Assembly (NCBI GenBank): GCA_021397835.1
Contig: JAJFZO010000773.1
Span: forward strand, 651,001-715,000
Length of the DNA: 64,000 bases
Reading direction: 5' to 3'
Origin: Moringa oleifera
Taxonomy: Eukaryota > Streptophyta > Magnoliopsida > Brassicales > Moringaceae
Shown: piece after piece, positions 46,800 to 59,967 of the stretch
How the letters are laid out: the number at the start of each line of letters is the position of its first letter
How positions within the stretch are numbered: the stretch's first letter is position 1
Position numbers and translations under genes: made by a program
The notes under the pieces: generated by a model
Seen by the model: the letters and a program-made list of their open reading frames with translations, nothing else
Databases searched by the model: none
What the model was told of the DNA's origin: nothing

Positions 46800-47017
46800 T
46801 CTTGATTGATCGATCATTTGGTCCGTGAGCCGCGAGCAAGGGATGCGTGCACGAGGGAGCACGAGGCTTTCTCTACCACCGCTAAGCTGTTATACGGCAT
46901 CGCTCGAGGCTCTTTTTTAGGCCAACCACGAGCCGAAGGCACACGGGAGGCCAAAATTTGCCCCGCGATGCTCCTTCCCCTCCCCGAAGGGATGCAAGGG
47001 GGTTGGAAGCGATGGTT
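46800..47017 (-). other. ITS2
   Basis: About 218 bp of minus-strand spacer, with the 'GGTTGGCCTAAAA' segment near 46,921 and the G-rich hairpin segment near 46,975. It matches the plus-strand ITS2 copies. Confidence 0.86.
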
Positions 47018-47146
47018 CTTGACACTCAGGTAGACGTGCCCTCAACCTGATGGCTTCGGGTGTAACTCTGCAATTCACACCAAGTATCACATTTCGCTAC
47101 GTTCTTCATCAATATGAGAGCCGAGATATCCATTGTCGAGAGTCAT
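47018..47146 (-). rRNA. rrn5.8: 5.8S rRNA with a ~31-bp internal deletion (pseudogene)
   Basis: Only about 129 bp long. GAATTGCAG joins straight to GTTACACCCGAAGCC (47,059-47,075), so the end of the second conserved motif and the whole TTTGAACGCA motif are missing. The 5' part also has changes (ACAATGGATATC, ATATTGATGAAG). It cannot fold as normal 5.8S. Confidence 0.92.
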
Positions 47147-47396
47147 TTCAGACATCGTTTAGGGATGACACGATCGTCGACCGCACACCGAGATCTGGGT
47201 GACTGGGGCGTGCTTTTTCATTCAAGTTCCTTGGTGCATCCCTTACTGTGGGTTTTATTATTGCATGTGATGAGGGGCTTGGACGCAAGCCTGCGCACCC
47301 TCGCGGCACAAGGAGGGACGAGGGGCTCGAGAGCCCTCCTCCCCGCTAGTGTGTTTACAACGTGTTTGCGGGTCATTTTGCTGAGCGAGTTTTCAA
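47147..47396 (-). other. ITS1
   Basis: About 250 bp between 18S and 5.8S on the minus strand. The core plant motif has decayed to GCACCAAGGAA near 47,225-47,236. Confidence 0.86.
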
Positions 47397-47532
47397 CAAT
47401 GATCCTTTCGTAGGTTCACCTATGGAAACCTTGTTACGACTTCTTCTTCCTCTAAATGATAAGGTTCAAAAGACTTCTTGCGATGTAGCGAGAGGTGAAC
47501 CGCACACGTTACCATGATCCGAACATTTCACT

Positions 47533-47583
<51 letters not shown>

Positions 47584-47650
47584 ATAGTGCAAGCTGATGA
47601 CTCGCGTTTACTAGGAATTCCTCATTGAAGACCAACAATTGCAATGATCC

Positions 47651-47681
<31 letters not shown>

Positions 47682-48126
47682 TCGGGCCTATCGACTAAGG
47701 CTATAAACTCGTTGAATACATTAGTGTAGTGCGCATGCGGCCTAGAACATCTAAGGGCATCACAGACCTATTCGTGAAGGGTCACCTCTATGTAACTAGT
47801 TAGTAGGCTGAGGTCTCGTTCGTTAAAGGAATTAACTAGACAAATTACTCCACCAACTAAGAACGGCCATGCACCACCACCCATAGAATATAGAAAGAGC
47901 TCTCAGTCTGCCAATCCTTACTATGTTTGGACCTGGTAAGTTTCCCCGTGTTGAGTCAAATTAAGCCGCAGGCTCCGCTCTTAGTGGTGCCCTTCCGTTA
48001 ATTCCTTTAAGTTTCAGCCTTACGACCATACTCCCCTTAGTATCCAAAGACTTTGATTTCTCATAGGTGCCAGCAAAGTCCAAAAAGCAACAGCAGCTGA
48101 TCGCTGGTCGGCATCGTTTATGGTTA

Positions 48127-48157
<31 letters not shown>

Positions 48158-48169
48158 TCCCAACTTTCA

Positions 48170-48200
<31 letters not shown>

Positions 48201-49145
48201 ACTTTCGCAGTTGTTCATCTTTCATAAATCCAAGAATTTCACCTCTGACTATGAAATACGAATGCCCCCGACTGTCCCTGTTAACATTACTCCAATCTCG
48301 GAGACCAATAAAATAAGATCGAAATCCTATGATGTTATCCCACACTAATTTGTTCAGAGCGTAGGCTTGCTTTGACCATTTTAATTTCTTCAAAGTAATA
48401 GCGCCGAAGGCATGACCCAGCCAATTAAGGCTAGGAGTGCATCCCCGGCAGTAAGGACGAGCCAACCAATGCACACTGTAGGCTGATCGGCCGACCCATC
48501 CCAAGGTCTAACTACGAGCTCTTTAACTGCAACAACTTAAATATACACTATTGGAGCTGGAATTACCATGGCTGCTGGCACCAGACTTGCCCTCCAATGG
48601 ATCTCGTTAAGGGATTTAGATTGTACTCATTCTAATTACCAGACTCGAAGAGCCCAGTATTATTATTTATTATCACTACCTTCCCGTGTAAGGATTGGGT
48701 AATTTGCATGCCTGCTGCCTCCCTGAGATGTGGTAGTCGTTTCTCAGGCTCCCTTTTCGGAATCAAACCCTAATTCTCCGTTACCCATCACCACCATAGT
48801 AGGCAACTAGCCCACCATCGAAGGTTGATAGGGCAAAAATTTAAATGATGAGTTGCCGGCACGATGGCCTTGCGATCCGTCAAGTTATCGTGAATCATTA
48901 GAGCAATGGGCGAAGCTCGTGTCGACCTTTTATCCAATAAATGCACCCTTTTCTAGAAGTCAAGGTTTGTTGCACGTACTAGCTCTGGAATTACTACTGT
49001 TATCCGAGTAGTAGGTACTATCAAACAAACTATAACTAATTTAATGAGCCATTCGCAGTTTCACAGTTTGAATTAGTTCATACTCACACATACATAGATT
49101 AATCTTTGAGACAAGCATATAACTACTGGTAAGATTAACTAGGTA
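47397..49145 (-). rRNA. rrn18: 18S rRNA, nearly full length
   Basis: About 1,749 bp, from TACCT at 49,145 to the 3' end GGATCATTG at 47,397. This is about 60 bp shorter than a typical plant 18S, through small deletions. All main landmarks are present: TTGTACACACCGCCC near 47,560-47,575, the 530-loop region 'GTGCCAGCAGCCATGG' near 48,570-48,585, and the uninterrupted retrotransposon target CCTAC at 48,799-48,803. Its first 20 bases have four changes (AGTTAATCTTACCAG for GGTTGATCCTGCCAG). It is the only 18S here with both ends, and probably a pseudogene. Confidence 0.95.
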
Positions 49146-50314
49146 GCATCCTTTGAGACGTTGCGCCAATTAGGATCGAAGCATGCCACAAGGCTCCATG
49201 AGGCCAAAGCTATCGTGATCGTCATTCAAAATTGATGGGACATGGGGCAAATGCTTTTGCTTAGATAGGCCGAGGCCGAGGCCACTCCTGTCACAACACT
49301 TTTCGCACCCGAGGGGACGACCGAGCGCATGTGTGCCAAAGTAGCCGCATGCTAAAGTAAGCCACGCTAGGAGCACGAGGCCCGGCTAAGGTTTCCACCC
49401 ATGCCTGCGAGGGACATGGTGCAAGGACAGCTGACTCGAATCATTGAATTCTGTTTGTGAAGGCACGCAACACAGGTCCCGATGTCACCCACGAAAAGCC
49501 AAAGTATGGCTCGGGGTCGGGCTTGAAGCAACATGCTAGCCGACAGTTCGATGCGGGAGCATGGAGCTTGCCAATGCACACAACTAGATCACTACCCAAA
49601 TGCCGCAAATACAAATGGGCAGCAACAGCATCAAACGAGCTACAAGCTGATGAGTGAAAGGCCCATCGATCATGCAGGTCGTCGAGTAACGCCGCACCCA
49701 AGCCGCTAACTGCGAAATTGTTTCAATAGGGAGGGACGATTCTTCAATGGCAAGGGACCATCAATGAGGCCCTGGCAGCAAGGGTGTCACGTCGTGCCCA
49801 GGCTAACTATGTGGCTCGCTCGATGCTAATGGCCGATGATCATGTCATCGATCGCGCTGCACAATGAGTCCGCCTAGGCAAGCCTAAGTGTCAGGATCCT
49901 GCGATGAAGCACTCCACATGCTTGAAATTCCCCCTAGTGATTTGGCCCTCGTATAGCATGCATCATCATTAGCTTTGTCGCCCACACCATTGAGCTTGTC
50001 TAGCCACATCCCAGTTGATCATCCCACCATTTTTTTCGTTTAGTTGCCCACGATTTAGTGGATTTTTTTCCCACATTTTCCCCACTCCATTGGCTACTAA
50101 TTGGGCATCCCACACTCTTTAGCCGAGGTCATTGGCCACCTGCCTGTTGGTGATGGTGGCCGCCACAACCGCGTACCACAGACTGGATGGGCAAAGCAGC
50201 AAGCTGCCCTGCCCATATCATGTGCGCTGGGTTCCCCAAGCCCAGTGCCTGCCCATGGGGGATGGGCAGGGGTGGAGCACGCATGGCCCATCGGCACACA
50301 GCAAGCTTGGTGAC
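49146..50314 (-). other. 5' external transcribed spacer (probable)
   Basis: Minus-strand counterpart of 39,454-40,651, ending at the 18S 5' end. It is single-copy in character with no conserved open frame. Confidence 0.65.
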
Positions 50315-50335
50315 CACCTCCCACCTAAAGAGTCT
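50315..50335 (-). promoter_or_regulatory. candidate Pol I start-site motif (weak)
   Basis: Minus-strand AAGACTCTTTAGGTGGGAGG, aligned with 39,437-39,453. An A/T box followed by a G-rich run sits at the edge of the AT-rich block. Supported only by position, composition and presence in two copies. Confidence 0.22.
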
Positions 50336-50904
50336 TAAAGGAAATTTCACTCCCGACAGGGGAAAACGTCAATATGTCTGAGCTGTCATAATGAGTCTAA
50401 AAAATTATTTACTTGGAATTTTGAGCTGAAATGTTGTACATAAATGGAGAATAATCATATCTACCACCAGAAAAAAATTTCAGAATTTTTCGTGTACCAA
50501 ATTTTTTTAATGAATTTTCTAAAGTCAAAAATTGAAAAAATCATCAAATATAGCTCGTGAGTCGAAATGATCCCAAACTTCAGGGGCAGTCTCCTCATGA
50601 ATTACACGATTTATTTGAGTAATTTCAAGACCAATTCCATGATGGAAAGACTGTCAATTCACACCAATTCGGCAACTGAGCATTGCGGCCAACAAGCTAG
50701 GGCAGCTGTGCCTCTGCCTGGCCCAGGGTGCATGCTGGCTTCCTGTCTAGCACACCTCCAGCTACCCCATGGCTGTCCACAGGGTCCATCACAACCAGGG
50801 CACATGGCCAAGCCCAGCTTGCCCATGAAATCAATGCCTACAGCACGTGCCGAGCCTCACAATGTGCTCGCCGTTGGCTCGCGTGGGACGCCCCTGGCAA
50901 GGCT
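50336..50904 (-). other. IGS tail, upstream spacer with AT-rich block
   Basis: Minus-strand counterpart of 38,896-39,436. The AT-rich segment is at about 50,385-50,660 and the GC-rich segment is next to the satellite. Confidence 0.75.
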
Positions 50905-53900
50905 GGCGCCATGCCTGCTGGGGACTGCTGTGGCACCCTTGGCTCGGACGTTGGGTAGTAAGTCGAGGGGCAGGGACTAGGGGGATGGCTCGTGATAGGC
51001 GCCCGTGGCCTAGTTGGAACGCCAACCGCTGCAGCACGCTGGGCAAGCAGCTCATACTGTGCTTGCTGGGGGCTGCCGAGGTATGCATCCCATTCCTAGT
51101 GTCCATGCGACACAGCTCCCCTGGCTCGCTCACTGGGCACTACGTCGAGGGTCAGGGACGAGGGGGCTGGCTCGCGATTAGCGTTTGGCCTGGCTGGCGC
51201 GCCTACCGGTGCTGCACGCTGGGCACTTGGCCCACGTCGTGCTTGTTGGGGGCTGCCGATGCATGCCTCCTGTGCCCAGGGTCCATGCGACATGCCCCCC
51301 TAGCTTGCTCGCTGGGTAGTAAGTCGAAGGGTAGGGACATGCAGGCTAGCTCGCGATAGGCGCCCATGGCCTGGCTGGCGTGTAAACCGCTCCCGCTCGT
51401 TGGGCAAGTAGCCCATGCCGTGCCTGCTGGGGGCTGCCGAGGCATGCGTCCCTTGCCCAAGGTCCATGTGACGCGGCTCCCCTGGCTCGCTTGCTTGGCA
51501 CTATGTCGAGTGGCTAAATCGCGGTGGGTGCCCGTGGCCTGGCTGGCGCGCCCGTCGCTGCTACACACTGGGCAAGCAGCTAATGATGTGCCTGCTAGGG
51601 GCTGCCAAACCGTGCCTCTCATTCCCAGGGTCCATGCGAAGCGGATCCCCTGGCTCGCTCGCTGGGCACTACGTTGAGGGTCGGGGATGAGGGGCTGGCT
51701 TGGGATGGGCGTCGCTGGCCTGGCTGGCGCACCCACCGCTGCTGCACGCTGGGCACACGGCCCCCCTGGCTCGCTCGGTGGGCAATAAGTTGAGGGGCAA
51801 AGACGTGGGGGCTGGATTGCGATGGGAGCCTATGGCCTGGCTAGCGCGCCCACCGCTGCCACACGCACAGCATTTGGCCCATGCCATGCCTGCTTGGGGC
51901 TGTCGAGGCATGCCTCTCATGCCCAGGGTCCATGCAATGTGGCTCCCCTCACTTGCTCGTTGGGCACTATGTCGAGGTCGGGGATGAGGGGGCGGGCTCG
52001 CGATGGGCGCCACTGGCCTGGCTGGCGCACCCACCGCTGCTGCACACTAGAAGCTTGGCCCATGCTGCCCCTATTGGGGATTGCTGTGGGACCCCTGGCT
52101 CGCACGCTGGGCAGTAAGTCGAGGGGCAGGGACGAAGGGGCTGGCTCCCGATGGGCGTCCGTGGCCTGGCTAACATACCCACCGCTGCCTATGCTGGGCA
52201 AGCAGCCCATGCCATGGTTGCTGGGACTGTCGAGGTGTGCCTCCTGGGCCCAGGGTCCACACGACTTGGCTCCCCTGACTCGTTCGCTGGGCACTATGTT
52301 GAGGGATTGGCTCGCTATGGGCGCCCGTGGCCTGGCTAAGACACCCATCGCTACCGCACGCTGGGCAAGCAGCCCATACGGTGCCTACTGGGGGCAGCCG
52401 AGGCGTGCCTCCGATGCCTAGGGTCTGTGTGACACAGATCCCCTGGCTCACTCGCTGGGCATTATGACAAGGGACTGGCTCGCGATGGGCGCCCATGGCC
52501 TGGCGGGCACGCCCACAGCTGCAGCACGCTTGGTAAGCAGCCCATGCTGTGCCTTCTGAGGGCGACCGAGGGGTGCAAGGGTCCGTGCGACGTGGCACCT
52601 CTGGCTCGCTCGCTGGGCACTATGTCGAGGGGCAGGGACGAGGGGGTTGGTTCGTGATAGGCGCCTGTGGCCTGGCTGGCACACCCACAGCTGCCGCAAG
52701 CTGGGCAAGCAGCCCATTTCGTGCCTGCTAGGGGGCTGCTAAGGCATGCCTCCCGTGCCCAGTGTCCGTGCGACGCAGCACCCCTGGCTCGCTCGCTGGG
52801 CACTATGTCGAGGGGTGGGGACGAAGGGGCTGGCTCGCGATGGGTGCCACTTGCTTGGTTGGCACGCCCACCGCTACCACACGCTAGGCACTTGACCCAT
52901 GCCGTGCCTGCTGGGGGGCTTCCGAGGCTTTCCTCCCATGCTCAGTGTCCATGCGACGAGGCCCTCTTGCTCGCCCACTGAGCCGTAAGTGGATGGGCAG
53001 TGACAAGGGGCCTAGTTTGCGATGTGCGCCCATGGCCTGGCTTGCGTGCACACAGCCCATTCTATGAGAGCTAGGGGTGGCTGAGGCATGCCTCTCGTGC
53101 CCAGGGTATGTGCGACGCGGCATACCTGGCTCGCTCGCTAGGCATTATGTCGAGGGGCAGTTACGAGGGGGCTGGCTCGCAATGAAGGCCACTGGCCTGT
53201 CTGGCACGCCCACCGCAGCCGCACGCTAGGCAAGTGGCCCATGCCATGCCTGCTGGGGGCAGCTGAGGCATGCCTCCCATGCCCAGGGTCCATGGGACAC
53301 TGCACCCCTAGCTCGCTCGCTGGGTTGTAAATGGAGGGGCAAGGACGAGAGGGCTGGCTCGCGATAGGCGCCACTGGCCTAGCTGGCACACCCACCGCTG
53401 CCGCACGCTGGGCACTTGACCCATGCCATGCCTGCTGGGGGGCTGCCAAGGTGTGCCTCCCATGCCCAGGGTCCATGTGATGCGACTCCCCTAGCTAGCT
53501 CGCTGGGCAGTAAGTGGAGGGGCAGGAATGAAGGCGTTGGCTTGCAATGGGTGCCCGTGGCCTGGCCGACGCGCCCACAACTGTGGCATGCTGGGCAAGC
53601 GGGCCATGCCGTGCCTGCTGGGGGCTGCCGCGACATGCCTCCGGTGCCTAGTGTTCATGCGACATGGCTCCGCTAGCTCACTCGCTGGGCAGTGAGTTGA
53701 GGGTAGAGATGAGGGGGCTGGCTCATGATGGGCACACGTGGCCTGGCTGGTGCGCCCATAATTGTCGCGCGCTGGGCAAGCAGCCCCTACCGTGCCTTCT
53801 CGGGGTGGCTGAGGTGTGCCTCTTGTGGCAAGGGTTCGTGTGACGTGGCATCCCTGGGTCGCTCACTGGGCAGAATGTCGAGTGGCAGGGATGAGGGTGC

Positions 53901-56900
53901 TAGCACGCGATGGGTGCCACTGGCCTGGCTGGCACGCCCACCACAGCCGCACACTAGGCACTTCACCCATGATGTGCCTTCTGGGGGGCTTCGAGGCATG
54001 ACTCTCGTGCCCAGGGTCCCTGCGACGCGGCTTCCCTGGCTCGCTCGCTGGGCAGTAAGTGGGGGGGGGCAGGGACAAGGGGGCTGGTTTGCGATGGGCG
54101 TCCGTGGCCTGGTTGGTACGCCCATAGCTGCCTCACGCTGGGCAAAGGGCCCATGCCGTGCCTGCTGGGGGCTGCCACGGCATGCCTTCTGTGCCTAGTG
54201 TCTGTGCGACACAGCTCCCCTGGCTCACTCGCTGGGCAGTAAGTCAAGGGCCTGGGACGAAGGGGCTGGCTCGTGACGGGTACCCTTGGCCTGGCTGGTG
54301 TGCCCACAGTGACCGCACTTTAGGCAAGTAGCCCATGCCATGCCTGCTTACGGTGGCCGAGGCATGCCCCCTGTGCCCAGGGTCTGTGCAACGTGGCACC
54401 ACTGGCTCTCTAGCTGGGCACTATGTCGAGGGGCAGGGATCAAGGGGTTAGCTCATGATGGGCGCCACAGGCCTGCCTGGCACACCCACCGCTGCAGCAC
54501 GCTGGGCACTTGACCCATGCCATGCCTGTTGGGGGGCTTCTGAGGCATGTTTCCCGTGCCCAGAGTCCATGCGACGAGGCCCCCTTGCTCGCCTGCTAGG
54601 CAGCAAATTGATGGGTAGCGACGAGGGGTGTGGTTTGCGATGTGGGCTCGTAGCCTGGCTTGCGTGCCCACAGCAACCGGACACCGGGTAAACAGCCCAT
54701 GCCTTGCCTGCTAGGGGCAACCGAGGCATGCCTACTGTGCCTAGTGTCAGTACGACACAGCTCCCGTGGCTCGCTCGCTGGGCACCATGCCCAGGGGAAA
54801 GGACGAGGGGGTTGGCTCGCTATGGGCGCCCGTGGCCTGGCTGGCACGCCCACTGCCATCGAATGCTGGGGAAGCAGCCCATGTCGTGCCTACTGGGGCC
54901 TACCGAGTCATGCTTCCCATGCCCATGGTATGTGAGACGTGGCTCCCCTGGCTTGCTCACTGGGCAATAAGTCAAGGGGCTGCGACTAAGGGGCTTGCTC
55001 GAGATGGACGCCCGTGGCCAGGCTGGCTCGTCCGCAACTGCCGCCTGCTGGGCAAGCTGCCCATGCCATACCTGTTGGGGGCAGCCGAGGCATGCCTCCA
55101 GTGCCCAGTTTCCATGCGACATGGCTCCTCAGTCTCGCTCGTTGGGCACTTTGTCAAGGGTCGGGGACAAGGGTGCTAGCTCGTGTTGGGCGCCACTGGC
55201 CTAGCTGGACCACCCACCGCTGTTGCACGCTGGGCACTTGGCCCATGCCTCCCATGCCCAGGGTCCGTGCGACGCGGATCCCCTGGCTCGCTCACTAGGC
55301 ATTACGACGAGGGACAGGGACAATGGGGCTGGCTCGCGTTGGGCGCCAGTGGCCTGGCTGGCACGCCCACCGCTACCGCATGCTGGGCACTTGGCCCATG
55401 CCTCCCATGCCCAAGATCCATGCGACACGGCTCCCCTGGCTTGCTCGTTGGGAACAATGTCGAGGGCTGGCATGCAATGGCGCCAGTGGCCTTGCCGGTG
55501 TGCCTACCGCTGACAAAAGCTGGGCAAGCAGCGCATGCCGTGCCAGTTGGGGGCTGCCGAGTCATGCCTCCCATTCCCAGGGTCTGTGCAATGCGTCTCC
55601 CCTGTCTCGCTCGCTGGGCACTATGTCGAGGCTCGGGGATGAGGGGGCTGGCTCGTAATGGGCGTCACATGCCTTGCTGGCGTGCCCGCCATAACTGCTC
55701 GCTGGGAACTTGGCCCATGCCGTGCTTGCTGGGGGCTGCCGAGGCATGCCCCCTGTGACCAGGGTCCAAGCAACCCGGCTCCCCAGGCTCGCTCACTGGG
55801 CAGTAAGTTGAAGGGCAGGGACGAGGGGGCTAGCTTGCGATGGGCACCTGTGGCCTGGCTGGTGCGCCAACCGCTGCAGCACGCTGGGCAAGCAGTCCAT
55901 GCTGTCCCTGCTGTTGGCTGCCAAGGTATGCCTCCCGTGCTCAGGTCCGTGCACCATGTCATGGTTCAGGGACGAGGGGGCTGGCTCGCGATGGGCGCCA
56001 CTGGCCTGGCTGGCACGCCTACCGCCGCTGCACGCTGGGCACTTGGCCCGTGCCGTGCCTGCTGGGGGGCTGCCGAGGCATGCCTCCCATGCCCATGGTC
56101 TGTGCGACATGGCTCCCCTAGCTCTCTCGCTGGGCAGTAAGTCAAGAGGCAGGGATGAGGGGGCTGGCTTGCGATGGGCGCTCGTGGCCTGGCTGGCACA
56201 CCCATAACTGTCGCACGCTGGGCAAGCAGCCCATGCCGTGCCTGCTGGGGGCGCTAGTGGCCTGACTGGTGCTCCCACTGCTGACGTATGCTGTTCAACT
56301 TGGCATATGCCATGCCTGCTAGGGGCTGCTGATGTGTGCCTCCCGTGCCTAGGACCTGTGCGATGTGGCTCCCATGGCTCACACGTTGGCACTACGTCGA
56401 GGGTCGGGGACAAGGGGGCTAGCTCGCGATGGGTGCCACTGGCGTGGCTAGCGCACCCACAGCTGCCACATGCTGGGCATTGAGCCCTTGCCATGCCTAC
56501 TAGGGGCTGCCAAGGCATGCCTCCCGTGCCTAGGGTCCATGCGACGCAGCTCCCCTGGCTTGCTCGCTGGGCAGTAAGTCGAGGGGCAGGGACGAGGGGG
56601 CTGGCTCACGATGGGTGCCCATGGCCTTGCTGGCACGCCCACCACTGCCGCAAGATGGGCAAGCAGCCCATGCCGTGCCTGTTGGGGGCTATCAAGGCAT
56701 GCCTCTTGCGCCCAGAGTTCATGCGACGCGGCTCCCTTGGCTCGCAAGCTAGGCAATAAGTCGAGGGGCAGGGACGAGGGGGTTGGCTCGCGATAGTCAC
56801 CCGTGGCATGGCTGGCCCTCCCACCGTCGCTGCACGCTGGGAAAGCAACCCATGCTGTGCCTGCTGGGGGCTGCCGAGCCATGAGTCTCATTCCTAGTTT

Positions 56901-57545
56901 TCGTGTGACACGGCTCCCCTGGCTCGCTCGCTGGGCACCATGTCGATGGGCAGGGACAGGGGGCCTAGCACGTGATGGGCATCCGTGGCCTTGCTGGTAT
57001 TCCCACCGCTATCGCACGGTGGGCAAGCAGCCCATGCGGCGCCTGCTGGGGGCTGCCGAGGCATGCCTCTCGTGATTGGGGTCCGTGCAACGCGGCTCCC
57101 CTGGCTCGCTCACTGGACAGTAAGTCAAGGGACAAGGACGAGGGGGCTGGCTCACGATGGGCGCCCGTGGCCTGGTTGGTGCGCCTACTGTTGCTGCACG
57201 CTGGGCTGGTAGCCCATAGCATGCCTGCTGGGGGCTTTCTAAACATGCCTCCCGTGCCCAGGGTCCATGCAACGCTCTCCTTTGGCTTGCTCGCTAGGTA
57301 GTAAGTCGAGGGGCAGGGATGAGGGGTCCGTGTGACACCACTGCCCTGCCTCGCTCGCTGGGCAGTAAGTCCAGGGGGAGGGACGAGGGGGCTGGCTAGC
57401 GATGGGCGCCTGTGGCCTGGCTGGTGTGCCCACCGTTGCCGCATGCTGGGCTAGCGGCCCATGCCGTGTCTGCTGGGGCTGTCGAGTCATGCCTCTCGTT
57501 CCTAGTGTCCATGTGACACGGCTCCCCTAGCTCGCTCACTGGGCA
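50905..57545 (-). repeat. rDNA IGS satellite, inverted block F
   Basis: About 37 satellite monomers in minus orientation. The block is complete between its two natural borders: the IGS tail at about 50,905 and the IGS head spacer at about 57,545. It shows a whole IGS repeat array of about 6.6 kb in one unit. Together with the flanks it gives an IGS of about 8.7 kb. Confidence 0.92.
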
Positions 57546-57803
57546 ATACTTTACCGTGGGACAGCATCAAGGGACAAGTTTTTGTTAGATATATATATTT
57601 TTTGTTGCAGTAACACTTGGTTCCCCAATGCTTCCTGATTTGTTTCCAAGTGTTTTTCCCTTGTGTTTCTCATTCTCCACAAGCCCAAAGGACTTGTTTC
57701 TTTTTTTAGGTCATTATCTTAAGGGACGATTTCAGACCTCGGGGCATCGATTGCCAAAAAGAGAGGGATAATTATTAAGGTGGGTTCGGGAGGGGGGTGG
57801 ATG
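57546..57803 (-). other. IGS head spacer
   Basis: Minus-strand copy of the spacer at 16,111 and 27,559, with 'ACTTTACCGTGGGACAG' at the satellite border and a T/A-rich core (TATATATATTTTTTG). Confidence 0.8.
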
Positions 57804-58756
57804 GACGAATCGAAGTGACAAAAGGTTGAATCTTACTGGATCATGGTAGCAAGGGCACTCTGCCACTTATGATACCCTGTCACATATTTACGTCGTCTGT
57901 AAATGATTTTACCCGTCGCTTGGTGGGAATCACACTTCAAGGCAACCCACGAGGCTCTTACACCGCGCGGGGTTGGCCAACAACACGTGCCTTTGGGGGT
58001 CGAGTGGCCCTTACTGCAGGTCGGCAATCGAGCGACGGGCGCATGCATGGCTTCTACCCTGGATTCTGACTTAAAGGCATTCAGTCATAATCCAGTGCAC
58101 GGTAGCTTCGCTCCACTGACTTTTCAACCAAGCGTGATGACCAATTGTGCAAATCAATGGCTCCTCTCGTACTAGGTTGAATTACTATCATGATTGGGGC
58201 ATCAGTAGGGTAAAACTAACCTGTCTCACAACGGTCTAAACCCAGCTCACATTCCCTAGTGGTGGGTGAATGATCCAACACGTAGTGAATTCTGCTTCAC
58301 AATGATAGGAAGAGTCGACATGGAAGGATTAAAAAGCCACGTCGCTATGAATGCTTGGCTGCCAGTTATCCCTATGGTAACCTTTTTGACACATCTAGCT
58401 TCAAATTTCGAAGGTCTAAAGGATTGATAGGCCATGCTTTCACGGTTCATATTCGTATTGGAAATCAGAATCAAATGAGCTTTTACCCTTTTTTTCCACA
58501 CGAGATTTCTATTCTCGTTGAGCTTATCTTAGGTCACCTGCATTATCTTTTAACAGATGTGCTGCCTCAGCCAAACTCCCCACCTAACAATGTCTTCCAC
58601 CCAGATCAGCAGGCCGAAGCTGACCTTGGGTCCAAAAAGAGGGGCGACACCCCGCCTCCGATTCATAAAATAAGTAAAATAACGTTAAAAGTAATGGTAT
58701 TTCACTTTCACCATTTTTGGCTCCCACTTATCCTAAACCTCTCAAGTCATTTCACA
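57804..58756 (-). rRNA. rrn26: 26S rRNA 3'-terminal fragment (pseudogene)
   Basis: About 950 bp of minus-strand 26S up to its 3' end. The sarcin-ricin loop AGTACGAGAGGA is intact near 58,161-58,172. The 5' side is fused to chromovirus RT at 58,753-58,757. About 2.4 kb of 26S and all of 5.8S and the ITSs are missing between the interrupted 18S and this piece. Confidence 0.92.
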
Positions 58757-59493
58757 TCATTCATAAGATTGCAAAAGGTAGCAAGTGCATTGGTTAGCCC
58801 GAAGGGCATCACCATGAACTCATAAGAGCCGTACCTTCTGATGCATGCGATTTTTGCTTTGTCTCCGTCAGCTATTCTGACTTGCCAGTATCTCGACCGC
58901 AAGTCTAGCTTTGTACTTGGCGCTTGATAACTGATCAAATAAGCCAGCAACGTTTGGCACCAGATATTTGTTCTTTATCTTTACCTTGTTAAATGCTCAG
59001 TAATCAACGCACATTCTCAACTAGCCATCTTATTTTTGCTGGAATAGAACAGGTGCTCGATAAAGGGCCTTCGAGGTTGAATGAAATCCACTTCCAACAG
59101 CTCATCTAGTTGCTTCCGTAGTTTGGCTAGTTCCGAGGGAGGCATTCGATATGGTGCTTGAGCAGGGGGTCTAGCACTCGGAAGTAACACGATCATATAA
59201 TCATTCCTCCTTGAAGGCAATGTCTTGGGGAGCTCCGATGGCATCATGTCGCTGAATTCCCTCAACACTTTAGCGATCTTGTTAGGCACCTCTACAACTT
59301 GATCTGGTTTTGCCTTAAATAGTGCTGCCACCATCATCACTTCACCCTTCCCCAGTCCTGACTTAAGTTGCTTTGTAGATTGCAACCCAATCTGTTTATT
59401 GTCTGTCGAAAGCTCTCTTGCTGCTTCTGTTCTGATTAGGCTTGGGGCTCGTTCATCAGCCACGAGTAGTCCACCTAAGTGGGGCATGACTGA
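58757..59493 (-). pseudogene. chromovirus reverse transcriptase N-terminal part (truncated)
   Basis: Two frames: 59,487-59,017, with the protease-RT linker and RT fingers ('LRKQLDELLEVDFI'), and 58,950-58,757, with the [12 protein letters not shown] motif and [11 protein letters not shown] stop near 59,020 and the join to 26S truncate it before the YxDD box. The first palm Asp in LDLR is kept. Confidence 0.87.
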
Positions 59494-59967
59494 TTATTTG
59501 GTTTGTCTGAAGAATTCTAGATCCAAGATAACATCAAAGTTATCTAACTGAGTTATCATAAAGTTGGACATACCTTTCCATTCGCCTACTTCAAGGGTCG
59601 TAATGGTAGCTCCGCATACTGCCTTCGTCTCAGCATTCACCACTTTGAACTTGACTGAGGCTGGAGAAAGCTTAAGCCTGAGCTTTCCCACTTCTCTTTC
59701 CACGATGAAATTATTGGTAGCTCCCGTATCCAACATTGCCATTGAATCCTTCCTATTTACCTTCACTGGGACATAGATCAACCCTTTTTGCAAGTTCTTG
59801 GGTGTGATCGCATTCAGCAACTGGATTGGATTCACCCAAGTTGTGGTATTCCCTTCCTTTTCCTCGGAGGAATCCTTTGTTGCCATGAGCGCCACTAACT
59901 TCTCCATGCAAGGACAGTCGCATGCTCTATATGGCCCATTGCATAAGAAGCAACCCCCTTGGTCCAC
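59494..59967 (-). pseudogene. chromovirus zinc knuckle and protease (best-preserved)
   Basis: 157 codons open on the minus strand. The zinc knuckle reads CFLCNGPYRACDC, with the His replaced by Tyr. The protease box is an intact D-T-G-A at about 59,730-59,719, followed by TNNFI. The frame ends at a stop before the RT linker ('FFRQTK'), where other copies read on, so this stop is probably a later mutation. Retropepsins cut Gag-Pol into working parts. Confidence 0.88.
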
